Below, piece after piece: positions 9,163 to 20,582 of a stretch of DNA of 64,000 bases. Position numbers and translations under genes: made by a program. The stretch is from Clostridiales bacterium (GTDB taxonomy: Bacteria > Bacillota > Clostridia > Oscillospirales > CAG-272). Numbering within the stretch: position 1 is the stretch's first letter; each line of letters begins with the position of its first letter. The notes under the pieces were generated by a model that was given only the letters and a program-made list of their open reading frames with translations, was not told where the DNA came from and searched no databases. The stretch spans positions 1 through 64,000 of the forward strand of contig JAAWDG010000011.1 of the NCBI GenBank assembly GCA_022793655.1, in the 5' to 3' direction.

Positions 9163-10527
9163 TTGATACAATCAAAAATAAAACAAAAAAAGAAAATGGC
9201 GGCCCCTCTTGTATTTATCATAGGATTTTTTGTTATTATATGCTTGGGCGCCTTGTTGTTGATGCTGCCGATTTCTTCTGCTGACGGGCGGTTCACCAAT
9301 CCGCTTGACGCTTTGTTTACCGCGGTTTCAGCGTCTTGTGTGACGGGACTTGTGGCGGTGGATACGGCGGTGCATTACAGCTTGTTTGGTCAGGTTGTGG
9401 TGTTATGTTTGATTCAGATTGGCGGGCTTGGTTTTATGTCCTTATCGGTGCTTCTTTCTTCGCTGATTCGCCGAGCCATTACACCCAAAGAAAAGCTGTT
9501 GATTGCGCAGTCGATGGGGATGCGCGAAAGCGGCGGCACAGTTCATTTTATGCGGCGCATTTTGCGGGCGGTGTTTCTTTTTGAGGGAACAGGCGCCTTG
9601 TGTCTAACCCTTTGTTTTGCTGGACGCTATGGCTTTGCCGGCGGCTTATACCGCGGAGTCTTTGTGGCGGTTTCTGCATTTTGTAATGCGGGTTTTGATC
9701 CGTTTGGCACGGTCGAACAACCTTATCAATCGCTGACGGCATTTGCTGGGGATCCGGTGGTGCTGATTGTGGTGATGGTTTTAATTGTTGTCGGCGGGAT
9801 TGGCTTTTTAGTGTGGGAAGATGTATTAGCCGCGCTGCGCCGGGTACGCCGGCTGAGCCCGTATGCTAAATTTGTGCTGTTCATTACCGGCTTGCTGATT
9901 TTTTCAGGCGCTATCTTGTTTATGCTGTTTGAATGGCATAATCCGGATACGTTAGGCGGGTTCACGACGGGTCAAAAAGTGGTGCATTCCTTTTTCCAGT
10001 CGGTAACATTGCGTACAGCGGGATTTGGCGCGCTTGATTTAACCAAATGTACAGAGGAAAGTTCTTTCATTTCTATTCTGTATATGTTAATTGGCGGCGC
10101 TAGTGCATCTACGGCCGGCGGCCTAAAGGTAGGCACGTTCGGTGTGCTGTTAGCGGCGGCTGGCTGCGCTGCACTTGGCCGGACTAAGGTGATTGTTTTT
10201 CATCGAAGAATTTCAAAAGAAACGGTTATGCGTGCGTTGTCAATTACCGTGATTGGTGCAAGTCTTGTGATTGTTTCGGGCCTCGCGATTAGCGTGATTG
10301 AAGGCTCTGGTATATTGGCGGCCATGTATGAAACGGCATCGGCCTATGCTACGGTAGGTCTTTCGATTATGGGTACGCCGGGTGCATCAGCTATTACAAA
10401 ATGTATTCTTATGGTATTGATGTTTTTGGGACGTGTAGGGCTTTTGACTGTGACTTATGCAATTGCTATGCGAATGAACCGACGTACAGGCGTGGACTAT
10501 CCATATGCCAATATGTTGGTGGGATAA
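9163..10527 (+). CDS. TrkH/KtrB-family potassium uptake membrane subunit
   Basis: DALFTAVSASCVTGL, AVSAFCNAGFDPFG, SVTLRTAGFG, ETASAYATVGLS selectivity-loop repeats. Confidence 0.92.
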   Translation: MIQSKIKQKKKMAAPLVFIIGFFVIICLGALLLMLPISSADGRFTNPLDALFTAVSASCVTGLVAVDTAVHYSLFGQVVVLCLIQIGGLGFMSLSVLLSSLIRRAITPKEKLLIAQSMGMRESGGTVHFMRRILRAVFLFEGTGALCLTLCFAGRYGFAGGLYRGVFVAVSAFCNAGFDPFGTVEQPYQSLTAFAGDPVVLIVVMVLIVVGGIGFLVWEDVLAALRRVRRLSPYAKFVLFITGLLIFSGAILFMLFEWHNPDTLGGFTTGQKVVHSFFQSVTLRTAGFGALDLTKCTEESSFISILYMLIGGASASTAGGLKVGTFGVLLAAAGCAALGRTKVIVFHRRISKETVMRALSITVIGASLVIVSGLAISVIEGSGILAAMYETASAYATVGLSIMGTPGASAITKCILMVLMFLGRVGLLTVTYAIAMRMNRRTGVDYPYANMLVG

Positions 10528-10542
10528 AGGAGCGATGAGAGA

Positions 10543-11187
10543 ATGAAAACTTTTTGTGTAATAGGAATGAATCGTTTTGGCCAGACCTTGGCACTAACGT
10601 TAGCGAAAAATAATAAACAGGTTATGATTATCGATGAAAATGCAGAAATTGTTGGCGCTATGGCTGATTTTGTAACCGATGCCGTAGTGGGCGACCCCAA
10701 GAATGAAGAGGTATTGGTTTCTGCTGGCGCGGCTGATTATGATTGCACGATTGTATGCTATTCGGGTGAAATTGACGATAGCATATTAATTACATTGTTG
10801 CTCAAAGATATTGGCGCAGGGTATGTTGTCGCGCGTGCGCAGTCTGATTTGCACATGCGGATTTTAACAAAGGTGGGCGCTGACCGGGTTGTGTATCCAG
10901 AGAAAGACATGGGCGAGCGTTTGGCTAATACTTTGACTCGCAATAATGTAACCGAATACATTGAACTTTCGGAGGATTGTTCGATTGTAGAAATCAAAGT
11001 GCCTGCAAAATGGGTGGGACGAAGCTTGGCAGAACTTGATGTGCGCCGAAAATATCAGGTGACGATTATAGCCATTGGCAGCAAAGAGGGCAAGGTGGAT
11101 GTTTCGCCTGATCCCAATACGCTGCTTGGTAAGGATATGACGGTGACCATGATTGGCTTAAAGAAAAATATAGAGAAAATCTCTTGA
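10543..11187 (+). CDS. TrkA/KtrA-family K+ uptake NAD-binding regulatory subunit
   Basis: MKTFCVIGMNRFGQTLALTLAKNNKQVMIIDENAE Rossmann start, TrkA-C C-terminus; adjacent to the TrkH-like gene. Confidence 0.92.
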   Translation: MKTFCVIGMNRFGQTLALTLAKNNKQVMIIDENAEIVGAMADFVTDAVVGDPKNEEVLVSAGAADYDCTIVCYSGEIDDSILITLLLKDIGAGYVVARAQSDLHMRILTKVGADRVVYPEKDMGERLANTLTRNNVTEYIELSEDCSIVEIKVPAKWVGRSLAELDVRRKYQVTIIAIGSKEGKVDVSPDPNTLLGKDMTVTMIGLKKNIEKIS

Positions 11188-11338
11188 GAAAAGAAAAATG
11201 ATAGGTGAAAACTTGCATTTGACAGAATTAATTGCTTAAAATTTACAAAGACTTCATTGTATACCAGACATTTTCATATATAATGAAAGACAGTTTAAAT
11301 TGTGGTGCCCGGTGTGGGCATGTAATATGGAGGATTCT

Positions 11339-11659
11339 ATGAATATCATGGCACTTGAACAGACAGCCGGCGCGCCGTCATCCATTTTTAGTATTTTAAT
11401 GATTGTGGTTATGCTTGCTTTTTTCTATTTCTTTTTGTACAGACCCCAGAAAAAACAAGAGAAAGCGACCAATAAAATGCGGGAAGGTCTTGAAGTTGGC
11501 GATGAAATTACCACAATCGGCGGTATTATTGGCGAGATTGTTAGTATTAAAGGTGAAACCGTTACGATTGAGACCAGTAAAGACCGCACCAAAATTCGTA
11601 TTTTAAAAGATGCGGTTAAGGTTGTTGACGTGAAGGCCAGCGAAGAATCAAACGATTAA
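11339..11659 (+). CDS. yajC: Preprotein translocase subunit YajC
   Basis: MIVVMLAFFYFFLYRPQKKQEKATNKMREGLEVGDEITTIGGIIGEIVSI; RBS GGAGG upstream of ATG 11339. Confidence 0.93.
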   Translation: MNIMALEQTAGAPSSIFSILMIVVMLAFFYFFLYRPQKKQEKATNKMREGLEVGDEITTIGGIIGEIVSIKGETVTIETSKDRTKIRILKDAVKVVDVKASEESND

Positions 11660-11730
11660 TAGTTGACATAAATTTATAGGCTCCCGAATAAATATGCACT
11701 GTAAAAGCATGTTTATCGGGGGTATTTTAT

Positions 11731-12138
11731 ATGATTAAGCGTTATGCAATTGCAGTAGGCGTCACCTTTGGCGCGGCTTTGCTTGCGGTTATTTTGTTAT
11801 CGGTTGTGTCTTTGAAAATGGGTGATCCGCGAAAGTTTGTTCATGTTTTTGGCATGATTGCTTTTATGGCAGGCTGTGTAACAGCTGGTTTTTCTTTCAA
11901 GATTACAGATGATCATCCTATTATTTCAGCGGCTCTATGCAGTTTTATTTATGTATTTGCCATTATGACCATTTCGCTCTTTTTCAGAAATGAAACGACC
12001 ATGCCAATGGTGCAGAGCGCCATTATTTATATAATTGGTTTGGCGGTGAGTGCTTTAATCGGCCTTTTATTTATTATCAAAAAACCGGGTTCTAAAAAAA
12101 CGCGTAAAAATATGATGAAGAAGCTGAGCGGGCGGTAA
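11731..12138 (+). CDS. TIGR04086-family membrane protein
   Basis: Small 4-TM protein directly downstream of yajC, as in many Clostridia. Confidence 0.65.
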   Translation: MIKRYAIAVGVTFGAALLAVILLSVVSLKMGDPRKFVHVFGMIAFMAGCVTAGFSFKITDDHPIISAALCSFIYVFAIMTISLFFRNETTMPMVQSAIIYIIGLAVSALIGLLFIIKKPGSKKTRKNMMKKLSGR

Positions 12139-12618
12139 TAAATAAAGGGTGCTATAGAATTGATTGTTCATAAAAAAGGGAACATATAAATTTCGGTGCG
12201 GTAACAAATTGTTTATGCAGAGTGGCGGTGCAGTCGTGAGACTGTGCCGCCATTTGCGTTATTAGATAAATTTCTTCTTTGTCGATAAAGGAAAAAGCAC
12301 TGCCAAAGCGATGCCTTTTAAGAGATGGTTTATTTCTATATTGAATTAGAAAACAAAAGCGGCAATACAAGATGGGGCGGCAAGTACCCGTTTGCGTATA
12401 AGCGGCGCCGATATCTTCAAACTAATAATCTCAAAACTTTTCTGTGAAAATCTCATCATGTGGTTTTGCTTGCCTTTTTTCGGGTGTAATGGTATAATTG
12501 AAGCGTTCTAAGAATGAATCGGTTTATTTTATCAACCGAGTCATAAAATATAGTATTGAGTATAAATCGGTTATTCAATTTGTTTATTTAGCTGGTGATA
12601 CGAAAGGATTTTGTTTAT

Positions 12619-13830
12619 ATGGCAAAGAAAAAATTGCTTGTAGTGGGTATTACCATGAACTGCGCGGGGACAGAGAAATCTTTTTTGTCTTTTGCTGATT
12701 CGATTGATTATGACAAATACGAGGTGGACTTGCTGTTAGCTAAAAAAGAGGGGCTTTTTTTAGATTTATTGCCGCCTCAAATTCGTGTCATTGAAATGGA
12801 TGCCTATGGTGATTTGTTTACCCTGACCGGCCGCAGTGCAGCGGCGGTCATTCGAGAGAATTTTTGCAAAAAAAATCCGCTTGTTTACTTTGAACTGCTG
12901 CCCTATGTGATCAAAATGATCTTGTTTCCAAAACAAAAATCATTTACGGCGATGCGCCTTTGGGTAAAAATGATGCAAAAAATGGAAGTATTTCAAGGTG
13001 CTTATGATGCTGCCATTGCTTATTGGGGCGACAAGACCATGTTTTATATGATCGATAAGGTGAATGCGTCTAAAAAGATTGCATGGCTGCATTTTGATTA
13101 TGCGTTTCCGCCCAGAGATGATGCCCTGTACGAGCCTTATTTTAAACAGTGCGATGGGGTGGTCACTGTGTCCGAGAGTATTGATAAGTCCTTAAAAGAA
13201 AAACTGCCTTCGATTGCTGACCGTTGCGTGATGATGGAGAATATACAAAATCCCCGCCTGATTCGGTCTTTAGCCGAACAGGGCGATACTTTTCAGGATG
13301 ACTTTACCGGAACGCGCGTCTTAACCATTGGACGCATTAGTGAGCAAAAAGGATATGATTTTGCCGTAGAGGCATTGTCAAGATTAAAAAAAGAGGGCTA
13401 CCCGATTCGATGGTATATTTTGGGCGGCGGAGAAGAGCGGGACGTTGCAGCGCTGAAACAGCTTGCTGCCGATAAAGAAGTATCGGACTGTCTGGTGCTG
13501 TTAGGCGTAACGCAAAATCCATATGGATATTTGAAGGATTGTGATATCTATGCACAACCTTCTCGCCATGAAGGCAAGCCGATTTCGGTAGAAGAGGCCA
13601 AAATTTTAGGGAAAACGATTCTTATTTCTTCTTATCTTTCGGCGGCCGAGCAGCTTGATAAAGGAGAGCTTGGTTTGATTTGCGAGATTGGGTCAGAGGG
13701 GACTTATCAAGGTCTTAAAACGTTGCTTGACCATCCTGAGATATGCGCACAATACCAGGCAGAACTAATGAAAAGAGATTTTGGCAATGTGCATGAGATG
13801 AATAAAATCTATAAATTGCTTGAATCATAA
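12619..13830 (+). CDS. Glycosyltransferase (GT4-like)
   Basis: [48 protein letters not shown]. Confidence 0.85.
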   Translation: MAKKKLLVVGITMNCAGTEKSFLSFADSIDYDKYEVDLLLAKKEGLFLDLLPPQIRVIEMDAYGDLFTLTGRSAAAVIRENFCKKNPLVYFELLPYVIKMILFPKQKSFTAMRLWVKMMQKMEVFQGAYDAAIAYWGDKTMFYMIDKVNASKKIAWLHFDYAFPPRDDALYEPYFKQCDGVVTVSESIDKSLKEKLPSIADRCVMMENIQNPRLIRSLAEQGDTFQDDFTGTRVLTIGRISEQKGYDFAVEALSRLKKEGYPIRWYILGGGEERDVAALKQLAADKEVSDCLVLLGVTQNPYGYLKDCDIYAQPSRHEGKPISVEEAKILGKTILISSYLSAAEQLDKGELGLICEIGSEGTYQGLKTLLDHPEICAQYQAELMKRDFGNVHEMNKIYKLLES

Positions 13831-13907
13831 AAAATTGTAAAAAATGCTTGCAAAATTGTAAGGATTATGCTATAATTCATTTTGCATGTTTTATTAAGAC
13901 TAAATTA

Positions 13908-13962
13908 AGGAACAGTCCTCTGCGAAGCTCTGTACGAATGTTCCGGAAAACACGGGAGGCCA
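13908..13962 (+). promoter_or_regulatory. Candidate L19 (rplS) mRNA leader
   Basis: GGAACA...TGTTCC pairing with internal CTCTGCG/CTCTGTACG just upstream of the rplS RBS; L19 leaders are known in low-GC Gram-positives; not checked with a covariance model. Confidence 0.4.
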
Positions 13963-13964
13963 AC

Positions 13965-14306
13965 ATGGATTTACTTAAGGCTTTTACACAAGAGCAACTA
14001 AAGAGCGAAGTACCTGAGCTCAACATTGGTGATACGGTTAAGATTCACAATAAGATTAAAGAGGGTACCAGAGAAAGAATTCAGATGTTTGAGGGAACCA
14101 TTATTGCCAAACACGGCGGCGGAATTTCTGAAACCTTTACGGTAAGAAGAGTGTCCTACGGCGTTGGTGTGGAGAAAACTTTCCCCGTACATTCACCAAA
14201 TGTAGAGAAAGTGGATATTATCAGACGCGGTAAAGTTAGACGAGCAAAGCTTTATTACCTGCGTGATCGCGTCGGTAAGAGCGCGAAAGTTAAAGAACGT
14301 ATTTAA
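13965..14306 (+). CDS. rplS: 50S ribosomal protein L19
   Basis: [53 protein letters not shown]... Confidence 0.96.
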   Translation: MDLLKAFTQEQLKSEVPELNIGDTVKIHNKIKEGTRERIQMFEGTIIAKHGGGISETFTVRRVSYGVGVEKTFPVHSPNVEKVDIIRRGKVRRAKLYYLRDRVGKSAKVKERI

Positions 14307-14352
14307 GGCGTTCTTTCAGTTAACTTACTTTCTAAGAAAGGGAATCAAAATT

Positions 14353-14571
14353 ATGAAACAGGGAATTCATCCAGAATATAAAGAATGTACAATCAAATGC
14401 GCTTGCGGCAATACGGTTACCACCCGTTCTACCAGCGGTGATCTTCGGGTTGAAATTTGCTCGAAATGTCATCCGTTTTTTACGGGTAAGCAGAAGTTCG
14501 TTGATGCAGGCGGACGTGTAGACAAGTTTAAGAGACGTTTGCAGGCCGCTGAAAACGCGAAAAAGCAATAA
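14353..14571 (+). CDS. rpmE: 50S ribosomal protein L31 (Zn-ribbon type)
   Basis: [51 protein letters not shown]. Confidence 0.96.
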   Translation: MKQGIHPEYKECTIKCACGNTVTTRSTSGDLRVEICSKCHPFFTGKQKFVDAGGRVDKFKRRLQAAENAKKQ

Positions 14572-14576
14572 GGTAT

Positions 14577-14609
14577 AAGAAAAGGGCAAGTGGACTTGCC
14601 CTTTTTTGT
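14577..14609 (+). terminator. Rho-independent terminator after rpmE
   Basis: AAAAGGGCAAGtggaCTTGCCCTTTTTTG. Confidence 0.85.
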
Positions 14610-14636
14610 TTTCAGCTGAAAAGAGGTGATTTTATA

Positions 14637-15893
14637 ATGGAACGACTGAATTTTGAAAATGAGAAAAGAATAAAGGTTGCCTTGATTGCGATTATTACGC
14701 CTGAACAGGGCGAAACCGAGACAAATTATTCGTTGGCGGAATTAGCAAGACTGGTGGATACGGCTGGCGGCGAAGCAGTGATCTGGTTAACCCAAACTAA
14801 GCAGCGCCCCGATACGGCTTTGTTTTTGGGCAGCGGAAAATGTTGTGAGCTAAAGGAGCTATGCCAAAATGAAGAGATTGAGTTAGTGGTGGCAGACGCC
14901 GAACTCACCCCCTCTCAGATTCGGAATTTGGAGGACGAAGTGGGCGTCCGCGTTATCGACCGGTCTATGCTGATTTTGGATATTTTTGCTTTGCATGCAA
15001 CCACAGCGGAGGGAAAATTGCAAGTGGAGCTTGCCCAGCTTAAATATACTGCACCGCGGCTGATGGGCAAAGGAAAAGAACTTTCGCGTCTTGGCGGCGG
15101 AATTGGCACCAGGGGACCTGGCGAGAGCAAACTGGAAAGCGATCGAAGGCATTTAAGACGGCGCATGGCGGTGCTAGAAGAGAAATTAAAGGAGTTAGAA
15201 CGGGTACGCGCTGTTCAGCGAAAGCAAAGAGAGCGTGCGGGTCTTTTTAAAATCGCGATAGCAGGGTATACAAACGCAGGAAAATCGACGCTGATGAATC
15301 GTTTAACCGATGCTGGTGTCTTAGAAGAGGATAAGCTGTTTGCCACCTTAGACCCGACAACCAGAAAGTTTTCTTTCCCCTCTGGAACGACGGTTTTGCT
15401 GACCGACACAGTAGGGTTTATTCGCCATTTGCCGCATCATTTAATTAAAGCATTTGCTTCAACGCTGGACGAGGCGGCCGGTGCAGATGGCCTTTTAGTG
15501 ATTGTAGATGCTTCGGATCCGCAATGTCATACGCATATAGAAATTACAAATACGCTTTTATCGGATCTTGGTGCGGCCAATAAACCGATTCTATATGTCT
15601 TTAATAAATGTGATGTGCTGACGCAGCTGATGCCGGAGCAAAAAGAAGACTGCTTGTTCATTTCAGCCAAAACGGGTTTGCATCTCGATAAACTGATTGA
15701 AAAAATGGAGCAGATGGCACTTGGCGGAAAGACAAAGGTTTGTTATTTGTTTCCTCCTGCTGACGCTGGCGCGATGCACAAATTGTATGAAAACGGTGCC
15801 GTTGAAAGCGTAGACTATACCGAAGAAGGTGCGGTTGTGCTGGCCGTTGTTGACGAAAAAATAAAGGGGATGTACAGTCGGTGGGAGAAGTAA
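14637..15893 (+). CDS. hflX: GTPase HflX
   Basis: GGGIGTRGPGESKLESDRR, AGYTNAGKSTLMNRLT, DTVGFIRHLPHHLIKAFASTLDE. Confidence 0.94.
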   Translation: MERLNFENEKRIKVALIAIITPEQGETETNYSLAELARLVDTAGGEAVIWLTQTKQRPDTALFLGSGKCCELKELCQNEEIELVVADAELTPSQIRNLEDEVGVRVIDRSMLILDIFALHATTAEGKLQVELAQLKYTAPRLMGKGKELSRLGGGIGTRGPGESKLESDRRHLRRRMAVLEEKLKELERVRAVQRKQRERAGLFKIAIAGYTNAGKSTLMNRLTDAGVLEEDKLFATLDPTTRKFSFPSGTTVLLTDTVGFIRHLPHHLIKAFASTLDEAAGADGLLVIVDASDPQCHTHIEITNTLLSDLGAANKPILYVFNKCDVLTQLMPEQKEDCLFISAKTGLHLDKLIEKMEQMALGGKTKVCYLFPPADAGAMHKLYENGAVESVDYTEEGAVVLAVVDEKIKGMYSRWEK

Positions 15894-16513
15894 CGACGTT
15901 TACGACAATAAAAGAAGAAGGTGTATTCCATCTTATCGAGAAGAAAAGTGAGTTTATTGGGTATGCAAAACCCATTCGCAGCGAACAAGAAGCAGTTGAA
16001 ATGATTGGACTGCTTCGCAAAAAGCATGCGGATGCGCGTCATCATGTATATGCTTATGTGGTAGGCGGCGTGATGCGTTATTCGGACGATGGTGAGCCGC
16101 AGGGAACCGGCGGCGTGCCTGTGCTGGATGTGATTCGTAAAAATAATGTGGATGGCGCGCTCATTGTGGTGGTGCGGTATTTTGGCGGTGTATTATTAGG
16201 GGCCGGCGGTTTAACCAGAGCTTATTCAGCGGCCGCTAAAGGAGCGATTGCCAAAGCACAAATTGTCGTTATGCAGCGGTTTATTGAAACAGAACTCGTT
16301 TGTCAATACGCTGATTATGCGAAAATTTTACGTGATTTAGAACGTTTTCATGGCAAAATGGACTGCTGCGAATATGCCGATGTCATTACCTTGTCAATTG
16401 CTGTGCGTTTTGATCAGCTTGAAAGCCTTCAAAAGCATTTATATGAACTAAGTGCAGGACGTTTGGTTTTGAGAGAAACAGGCTGGCGTTATGATTATGA
16501 GATGGAGGGATAG
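15881..16513 (+). CDS. YigZ/IMPACT family protein
   Basis: KKSEFIGYAKPI, YSDDGEPQGTGGVPVLD, VVRYFGGVLLGAGGLTRAYSAAAK. Confidence 0.92.
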   Translation: MGEVTTFTTIKEEGVFHLIEKKSEFIGYAKPIRSEQEAVEMIGLLRKKHADARHHVYAYVVGGVMRYSDDGEPQGTGGVPVLDVIRKNNVDGALIVVVRYFGGVLLGAGGLTRAYSAAAKGAIAKAQIVVMQRFIETELVCQYADYAKILRDLERFHGKMDCCEYADVITLSIAVRFDQLESLQKHLYELSAGRLVLRETGWRYDYEMEG

Positions 16514-16608
16514 CGCAGCGCTAAAAAAGATATGAAAAAAGGCGTATTTGGTGAAGCAAAAAAGTAATTTTGTGTTTTTTTGCGTATTTAATTATTAATT
16601 AAGGAAAA

Positions 16609-17637
16609 TTGCGCTTGGTTCGCAATATAGACGGAGGGCAGCGTGTGACGATTAAAGAAATGCTGTGTGAAAGAGAGCGGGATACACTCAGTCCATACGC
16701 TTTTTTAAGTGAAAATACGGCAGGCCGTGCCCATGCTATTTCGCCGGACTGTTATCGAACTGAATTTCAGCGTGATCGAGATCGTATTATTCATGCCAAA
16801 GCGTTTCGCAGACTCATGCACAAAACGCAGGTTTTTTTATCGCCTGTGGATGAGCATTACCGCACAAGACTGACGCATACGCTCGAGGTGACGCAAATTG
16901 CACGGACCTTGGCGCGTTCGATGCGGTTAAATGAGGATTTAACCGAGGCCATTGCGCTTGGCCATGATTTGGGGCATACGCCATTTGGCCATGCGGGCGA
17001 ACGAGTGCTGCAAGCGTGTTTTGATCCTCATTTTACTCATTGTAAGCAGTCGTTACGGGTGGCAGAAGTCATTGAAAGGCTGAATTTGACTAAAGAAGTG
17101 TTAGATGGCATTGTTAATCATGCGGGTAAAAATCAAGCATGTACCCGCGAAGGCATTTTGGTGAAATATGCAGACCGAATCGCTTATATTAATCATGATA
17201 TTGACGACGCTGTCCGGGCTGGCGTGATGCAGGAGGAGGATATCCCTCGGCATTTGCGGGAGCTATTGGGCTATACACATGGCCAGCGAATTGAAACCAT
17301 GGTAAAAGCCATTATTCAGGAGAGCGCCGATCGACCGGATATTCGCATGCAGCCAGAAATTGAAGAAGCGATGATGGCGCTGCGTGATTTTTTGTTCAGC
17401 GCGGTCTATACCAATCCGGCGGCAAAGGGCGAAGAGGTACGAGCCGAGGCGATGTTAAAAGCGCTGTATGAATATTTTTGTGAAAATGTAGACCTTTTGC
17501 CGACTGAATATAAATGTATTGCGTTAGAAGAAGGTGTCAAACGCGGGGTGGCAGATTATTTAGCTGGCATGACTGACCGATATGCAATTGGTGTTTATAA
17601 AAAGTATTTTATACCAGAGGCTTGGCGCAGCGGTTGA
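16609..17637 (+). CDS. dgt: Deoxyguanosinetriphosphate triphosphohydrolase-like protein (HD domain)
   Basis: KAFRRLMHKTQVF, RTRLTHTLEVTQIART, ALGHDLGHTPFGHAGE; precedes dnaG. Confidence 0.92.
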   Translation: MRLVRNIDGGQRVTIKEMLCERERDTLSPYAFLSENTAGRAHAISPDCYRTEFQRDRDRIIHAKAFRRLMHKTQVFLSPVDEHYRTRLTHTLEVTQIARTLARSMRLNEDLTEAIALGHDLGHTPFGHAGERVLQACFDPHFTHCKQSLRVAEVIERLNLTKEVLDGIVNHAGKNQACTREGILVKYADRIAYINHDIDDAVRAGVMQEEDIPRHLRELLGYTHGQRIETMVKAIIQESADRPDIRMQPEIEEAMMALRDFLFSAVYTNPAAKGEEVRAEAMLKALYEYFCENVDLLPTEYKCIALEEGVKRGVADYLAGMTDRYAIGVYKKYFIPEAWRSG

Positions 17638-17678
17638 TGGCGGCCATGCATATCGTATCATAGAGGGAGGGATGTAAT

Positions 17679-19412
17679 TTGATATCGCCGGAAGTGATTG
17701 AAGAAATTAAAGAGCGATGCGATATTGAAAGCATCGTTTCCTCTTATGTTACGTTAAAGCGCGCGGGCAGTAATTTGAATGGATTGTGTCCGTTCCATTC
17801 AGAGAAAACGCCGTCTTTTACGGTGTTTCCTATCGCTTCTAATTTTTATTGCTTTGGCTGCGGTGCTGGCGGCGATGTAATTACCTTTATTATGAAAATA
17901 GAGGGGCTTGATTATCCAGGTGCATTAGAGTTTTTGGCCAAACGTGCCGGCATTCCACTCGACCTAAACGGACAAGGTTCAAATGAAGGAAAGCGAAGAG
18001 CACGTATTTTATCGATGAATCGTGAAGCGGGCCGCTTTTTTCATAAACAGTTATATGAAAAGGCTGGCATTGCCGGACATACCTATTTAACGCAAAAAAG
18101 AGGCCTTTCCGATGCCGTTATTAAACACTTTGGCCTTGGCTTTGCGCCTAACGATTTTGGTGCATTAACTTCGTATCTTAGCTCTTTAGGTTATACAAGA
18201 CAGGAAATGACCGAAGGTTTTTTATGCGGCATAAGCCGCAAAACAGATAAACCATATGACTATTTTCGCAATCGAGTGATTTTTCCGATTATCGACGTAG
18301 CCGGCAACCTGATTGCCTTTGGCGGGCGGGTGATGGATGACAGCACACCGAAGTATCTCAATACTTCAGATACACCGGCTTTTAAAAAAAGTAAAAATCT
18401 TTTTGCGCTAAATTTTGCGAAAAAGAGAGGCGCTGAGCATATGATTTTATGCGAGGGCTATATGGATGTCATTGCACTGCATGCAGCCGGGTTTGACAAT
18501 GCGGTAGCAACGCTGGGCACAGCGATTACCCCCGAACAGGCGCGATTACTGAAGCGATATACAAAAAAAGTTTTTATTGCTTATGATTCGGACGCGGCCG
18601 GACAGCGTGCGGCTGAGCGGGCGTTTCGGCTGTTAGCCGAAGTAGGTGTGGAAACTAAGCTATTAAAGATGAAGGGCGCCAAAGATCCGGATGAATATCT
18701 GCGGAAATTCGGAGATGTTCGTTTTAAAAATCTCATGGAAGAGGGAAAGAGCCGGTTTGACTTTACTTTTGATAATGTGTTAGCACGGTACGATTTGCAG
18801 AATTCCGAGGACCGCATTGCGGCGGCAAAAGAGATGACGAATGTGTTGTCCGGCATTGTTTCCGGCGTCGAACGGGATGTTTATACACATAAGGTGGCAG
18901 ATCATTTAAAACTGCCTTTTGAGGCGCTGCAAAGAGATGTTGACCGATTGATGCGTAAAAATCGTTCGGAGACCAAAAAGAGCGAAATGCGGACGATTGT
19001 GCGAAAAACAGAAGGATATCAAGATCGGGTAAATCCCGACTATATTAAAAATGTGAAAGCCGCCAAGGCGGAAGAGGGAGTGTTAGGAATTTTATTGCAA
19101 TTTCCAGAATTGATTCCTGCCGCTCAAAAACTGCTTTCCTGCGATGATTTTTGCACCGAATACGGCAGAATCGTGTATGAAGCCCTGCAGCAGTTTTATA
19201 TAGATGGAAAACTGGAAATAGGACGGCTAAACGAAGTGTTGACCGAAGAACAGATGGGTCGAGTGATGCGTATGAAAGTAGCGCGTGATGGGTTGCTCAA
19301 TAACGAAACGGTGCTGCACGAGTGTGCCAATACTTTGAAAATGGCAAAAAACAAAAAAGAAATGGATATTTATGAGATCATAGATGCGAAAAGGAGAAAG
19401 CAAAATGATTGA
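17679..19412 (+). CDS. dnaG: DNA primase
   Basis: [15 protein letters not shown] zinc-binding region; [19 protein letters not shown]; Toprim region. Confidence 0.96.
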   Translation: MISPEVIEEIKERCDIESIVSSYVTLKRAGSNLNGLCPFHSEKTPSFTVFPIASNFYCFGCGAGGDVITFIMKIEGLDYPGALEFLAKRAGIPLDLNGQGSNEGKRRARILSMNREAGRFFHKQLYEKAGIAGHTYLTQKRGLSDAVIKHFGLGFAPNDFGALTSYLSSLGYTRQEMTEGFLCGISRKTDKPYDYFRNRVIFPIIDVAGNLIAFGGRVMDDSTPKYLNTSDTPAFKKSKNLFALNFAKKRGAEHMILCEGYMDVIALHAAGFDNAVATLGTAITPEQARLLKRYTKKVFIAYDSDAAGQRAAERAFRLLAEVGVETKLLKMKGAKDPDEYLRKFGDVRFKNLMEEGKSRFDFTFDNVLARYDLQNSEDRIAAAKEMTNVLSGIVSGVERDVYTHKVADHLKLPFEALQRDVDRLMRKNRSETKKSEMRTIVRKTEGYQDRVNPDYIKNVKAAKAEEGVLGILLQFPELIPAAQKLLSCDDFCTEYGRIVYEALQQFYIDGKLEIGRLNEVLTEEQMGRVMRMKVARDGLLNNETVLHECANTLKMAKNKKEMDIYEIIDAKRRKQND

Positions 19413-20463
19413 GGAGCGCAATATTGACGTCAACGACCTCATTGAGAAGGAAGAGAAGATGGCACAAAGGAATGAGACGGCAGAAGAAATAGAGGCAGAA
19501 GAATATGAAAACGAGTTTGAAGAAGAGGAGGAGTTAGATCTTTCCGGCGATCCTGAGGTCGAAGAGTTAGAAGCTGAGGTAGAACAGCTTGGCAGCGCTG
19601 AGGATATGGAAAAAATGCTGGTTCAAGAGGGACTTGCCATTGATGACCCAGTCCGTATGTATTTAAAAGAGATTGGCAAGGTGCCGCTTCTTGACGCCGA
19701 AACCGAGCTTTCTTTAGCCAAACGAATGATTGCCGGTGATGAAAATGCAAAATCGCAGCTTGTGGAAGCAAATCTGCGTTTGGTGGTCAGTATTGCGAAA
19801 CGCTATGTCGGCAAGGGTATGTTCTTCTTGGATTTAATTCAAGAAGGCAATCTTGGCTTGATGAAAGCAGTAGAAAAATTTGATTACCAAAAGGGCTTTA
19901 AATTTTCAACTTATGCGACTTGGTGGATTAGACAGGCCATTACGCGTTCGATTGCTGATCAGGCGCGAACGATACGTATTCCCGTACATATGGTGGAGAC
20001 GATTCATAAAGTTTCCAGAGTGTCCAGACATTTGCTGCAAGAGCTCGGGCATGAAGCCTCGGCCGAAGAAATTGCAGAGAAAATGGGCATAGGCGTGGAT
20101 AAAATTCGAGAGATTTTGAAAATTGCGCAGGATCCTGTTTCTTTAGAAACGCCAATTGGCGAAGAAGAGGACAGTCATCTTGGTGATTTTATTCCAGATG
20201 ATGATTCACCTGCGCCCGAAGAAGCGGTTTCTTTTACCGTGCTTCGTGAACAGCTTGAGGAAGTGTTGCATACGCTGACGCCCAGGGAAGAAGAGGTTTT
20301 AAAGCTGCGTTTTGGTTTGAAAGATGGAAAAACAAGGACGCTTGAAGAAGTGGGCGAGGTCTTTGGTATTACGCGTGAGCGCATTCGACAGATTGAAGCA
20401 AAGGCGCTGCGTAAGCTGCGGCATCCAAGCCGTTCCAAAAGGTTAAAAGACTATCTGGATTAA
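19405..20463 (+). CDS. rpoD: RNA polymerase sigma factor RpoD/SigA
   Basis: [16 protein letters not shown], region 2 [29 protein letters not shown], region 4 [19 protein letters not shown]. Confidence 0.97.
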   Translation: MIEERNIDVNDLIEKEEKMAQRNETAEEIEAEEYENEFEEEEELDLSGDPEVEELEAEVEQLGSAEDMEKMLVQEGLAIDDPVRMYLKEIGKVPLLDAETELSLAKRMIAGDENAKSQLVEANLRLVVSIAKRYVGKGMFFLDLIQEGNLGLMKAVEKFDYQKGFKFSTYATWWIRQAITRSIADQARTIRIPVHMVETIHKVSRVSRHLLQELGHEASAEEIAEKMGIGVDKIREILKIAQDPVSLETPIGEEEDSHLGDFIPDDDSPAPEEAVSFTVLREQLEEVLHTLTPREEEVLKLRFGLKDGKTRTLEEVGEVFGITRERIRQIEAKALRKLRHPSRSKRLKDYLD

Positions 20464-20582
20464 ATGTAAATTATGTGCGAATTTAGTCTATATAGCACAA
20501 AATAACTTGACAGTGCCTTTGATTATAGTGTAAAATATTCACAATTGATTATTTGTTATTTCCAATTGAGTTTGGGGAGGAA

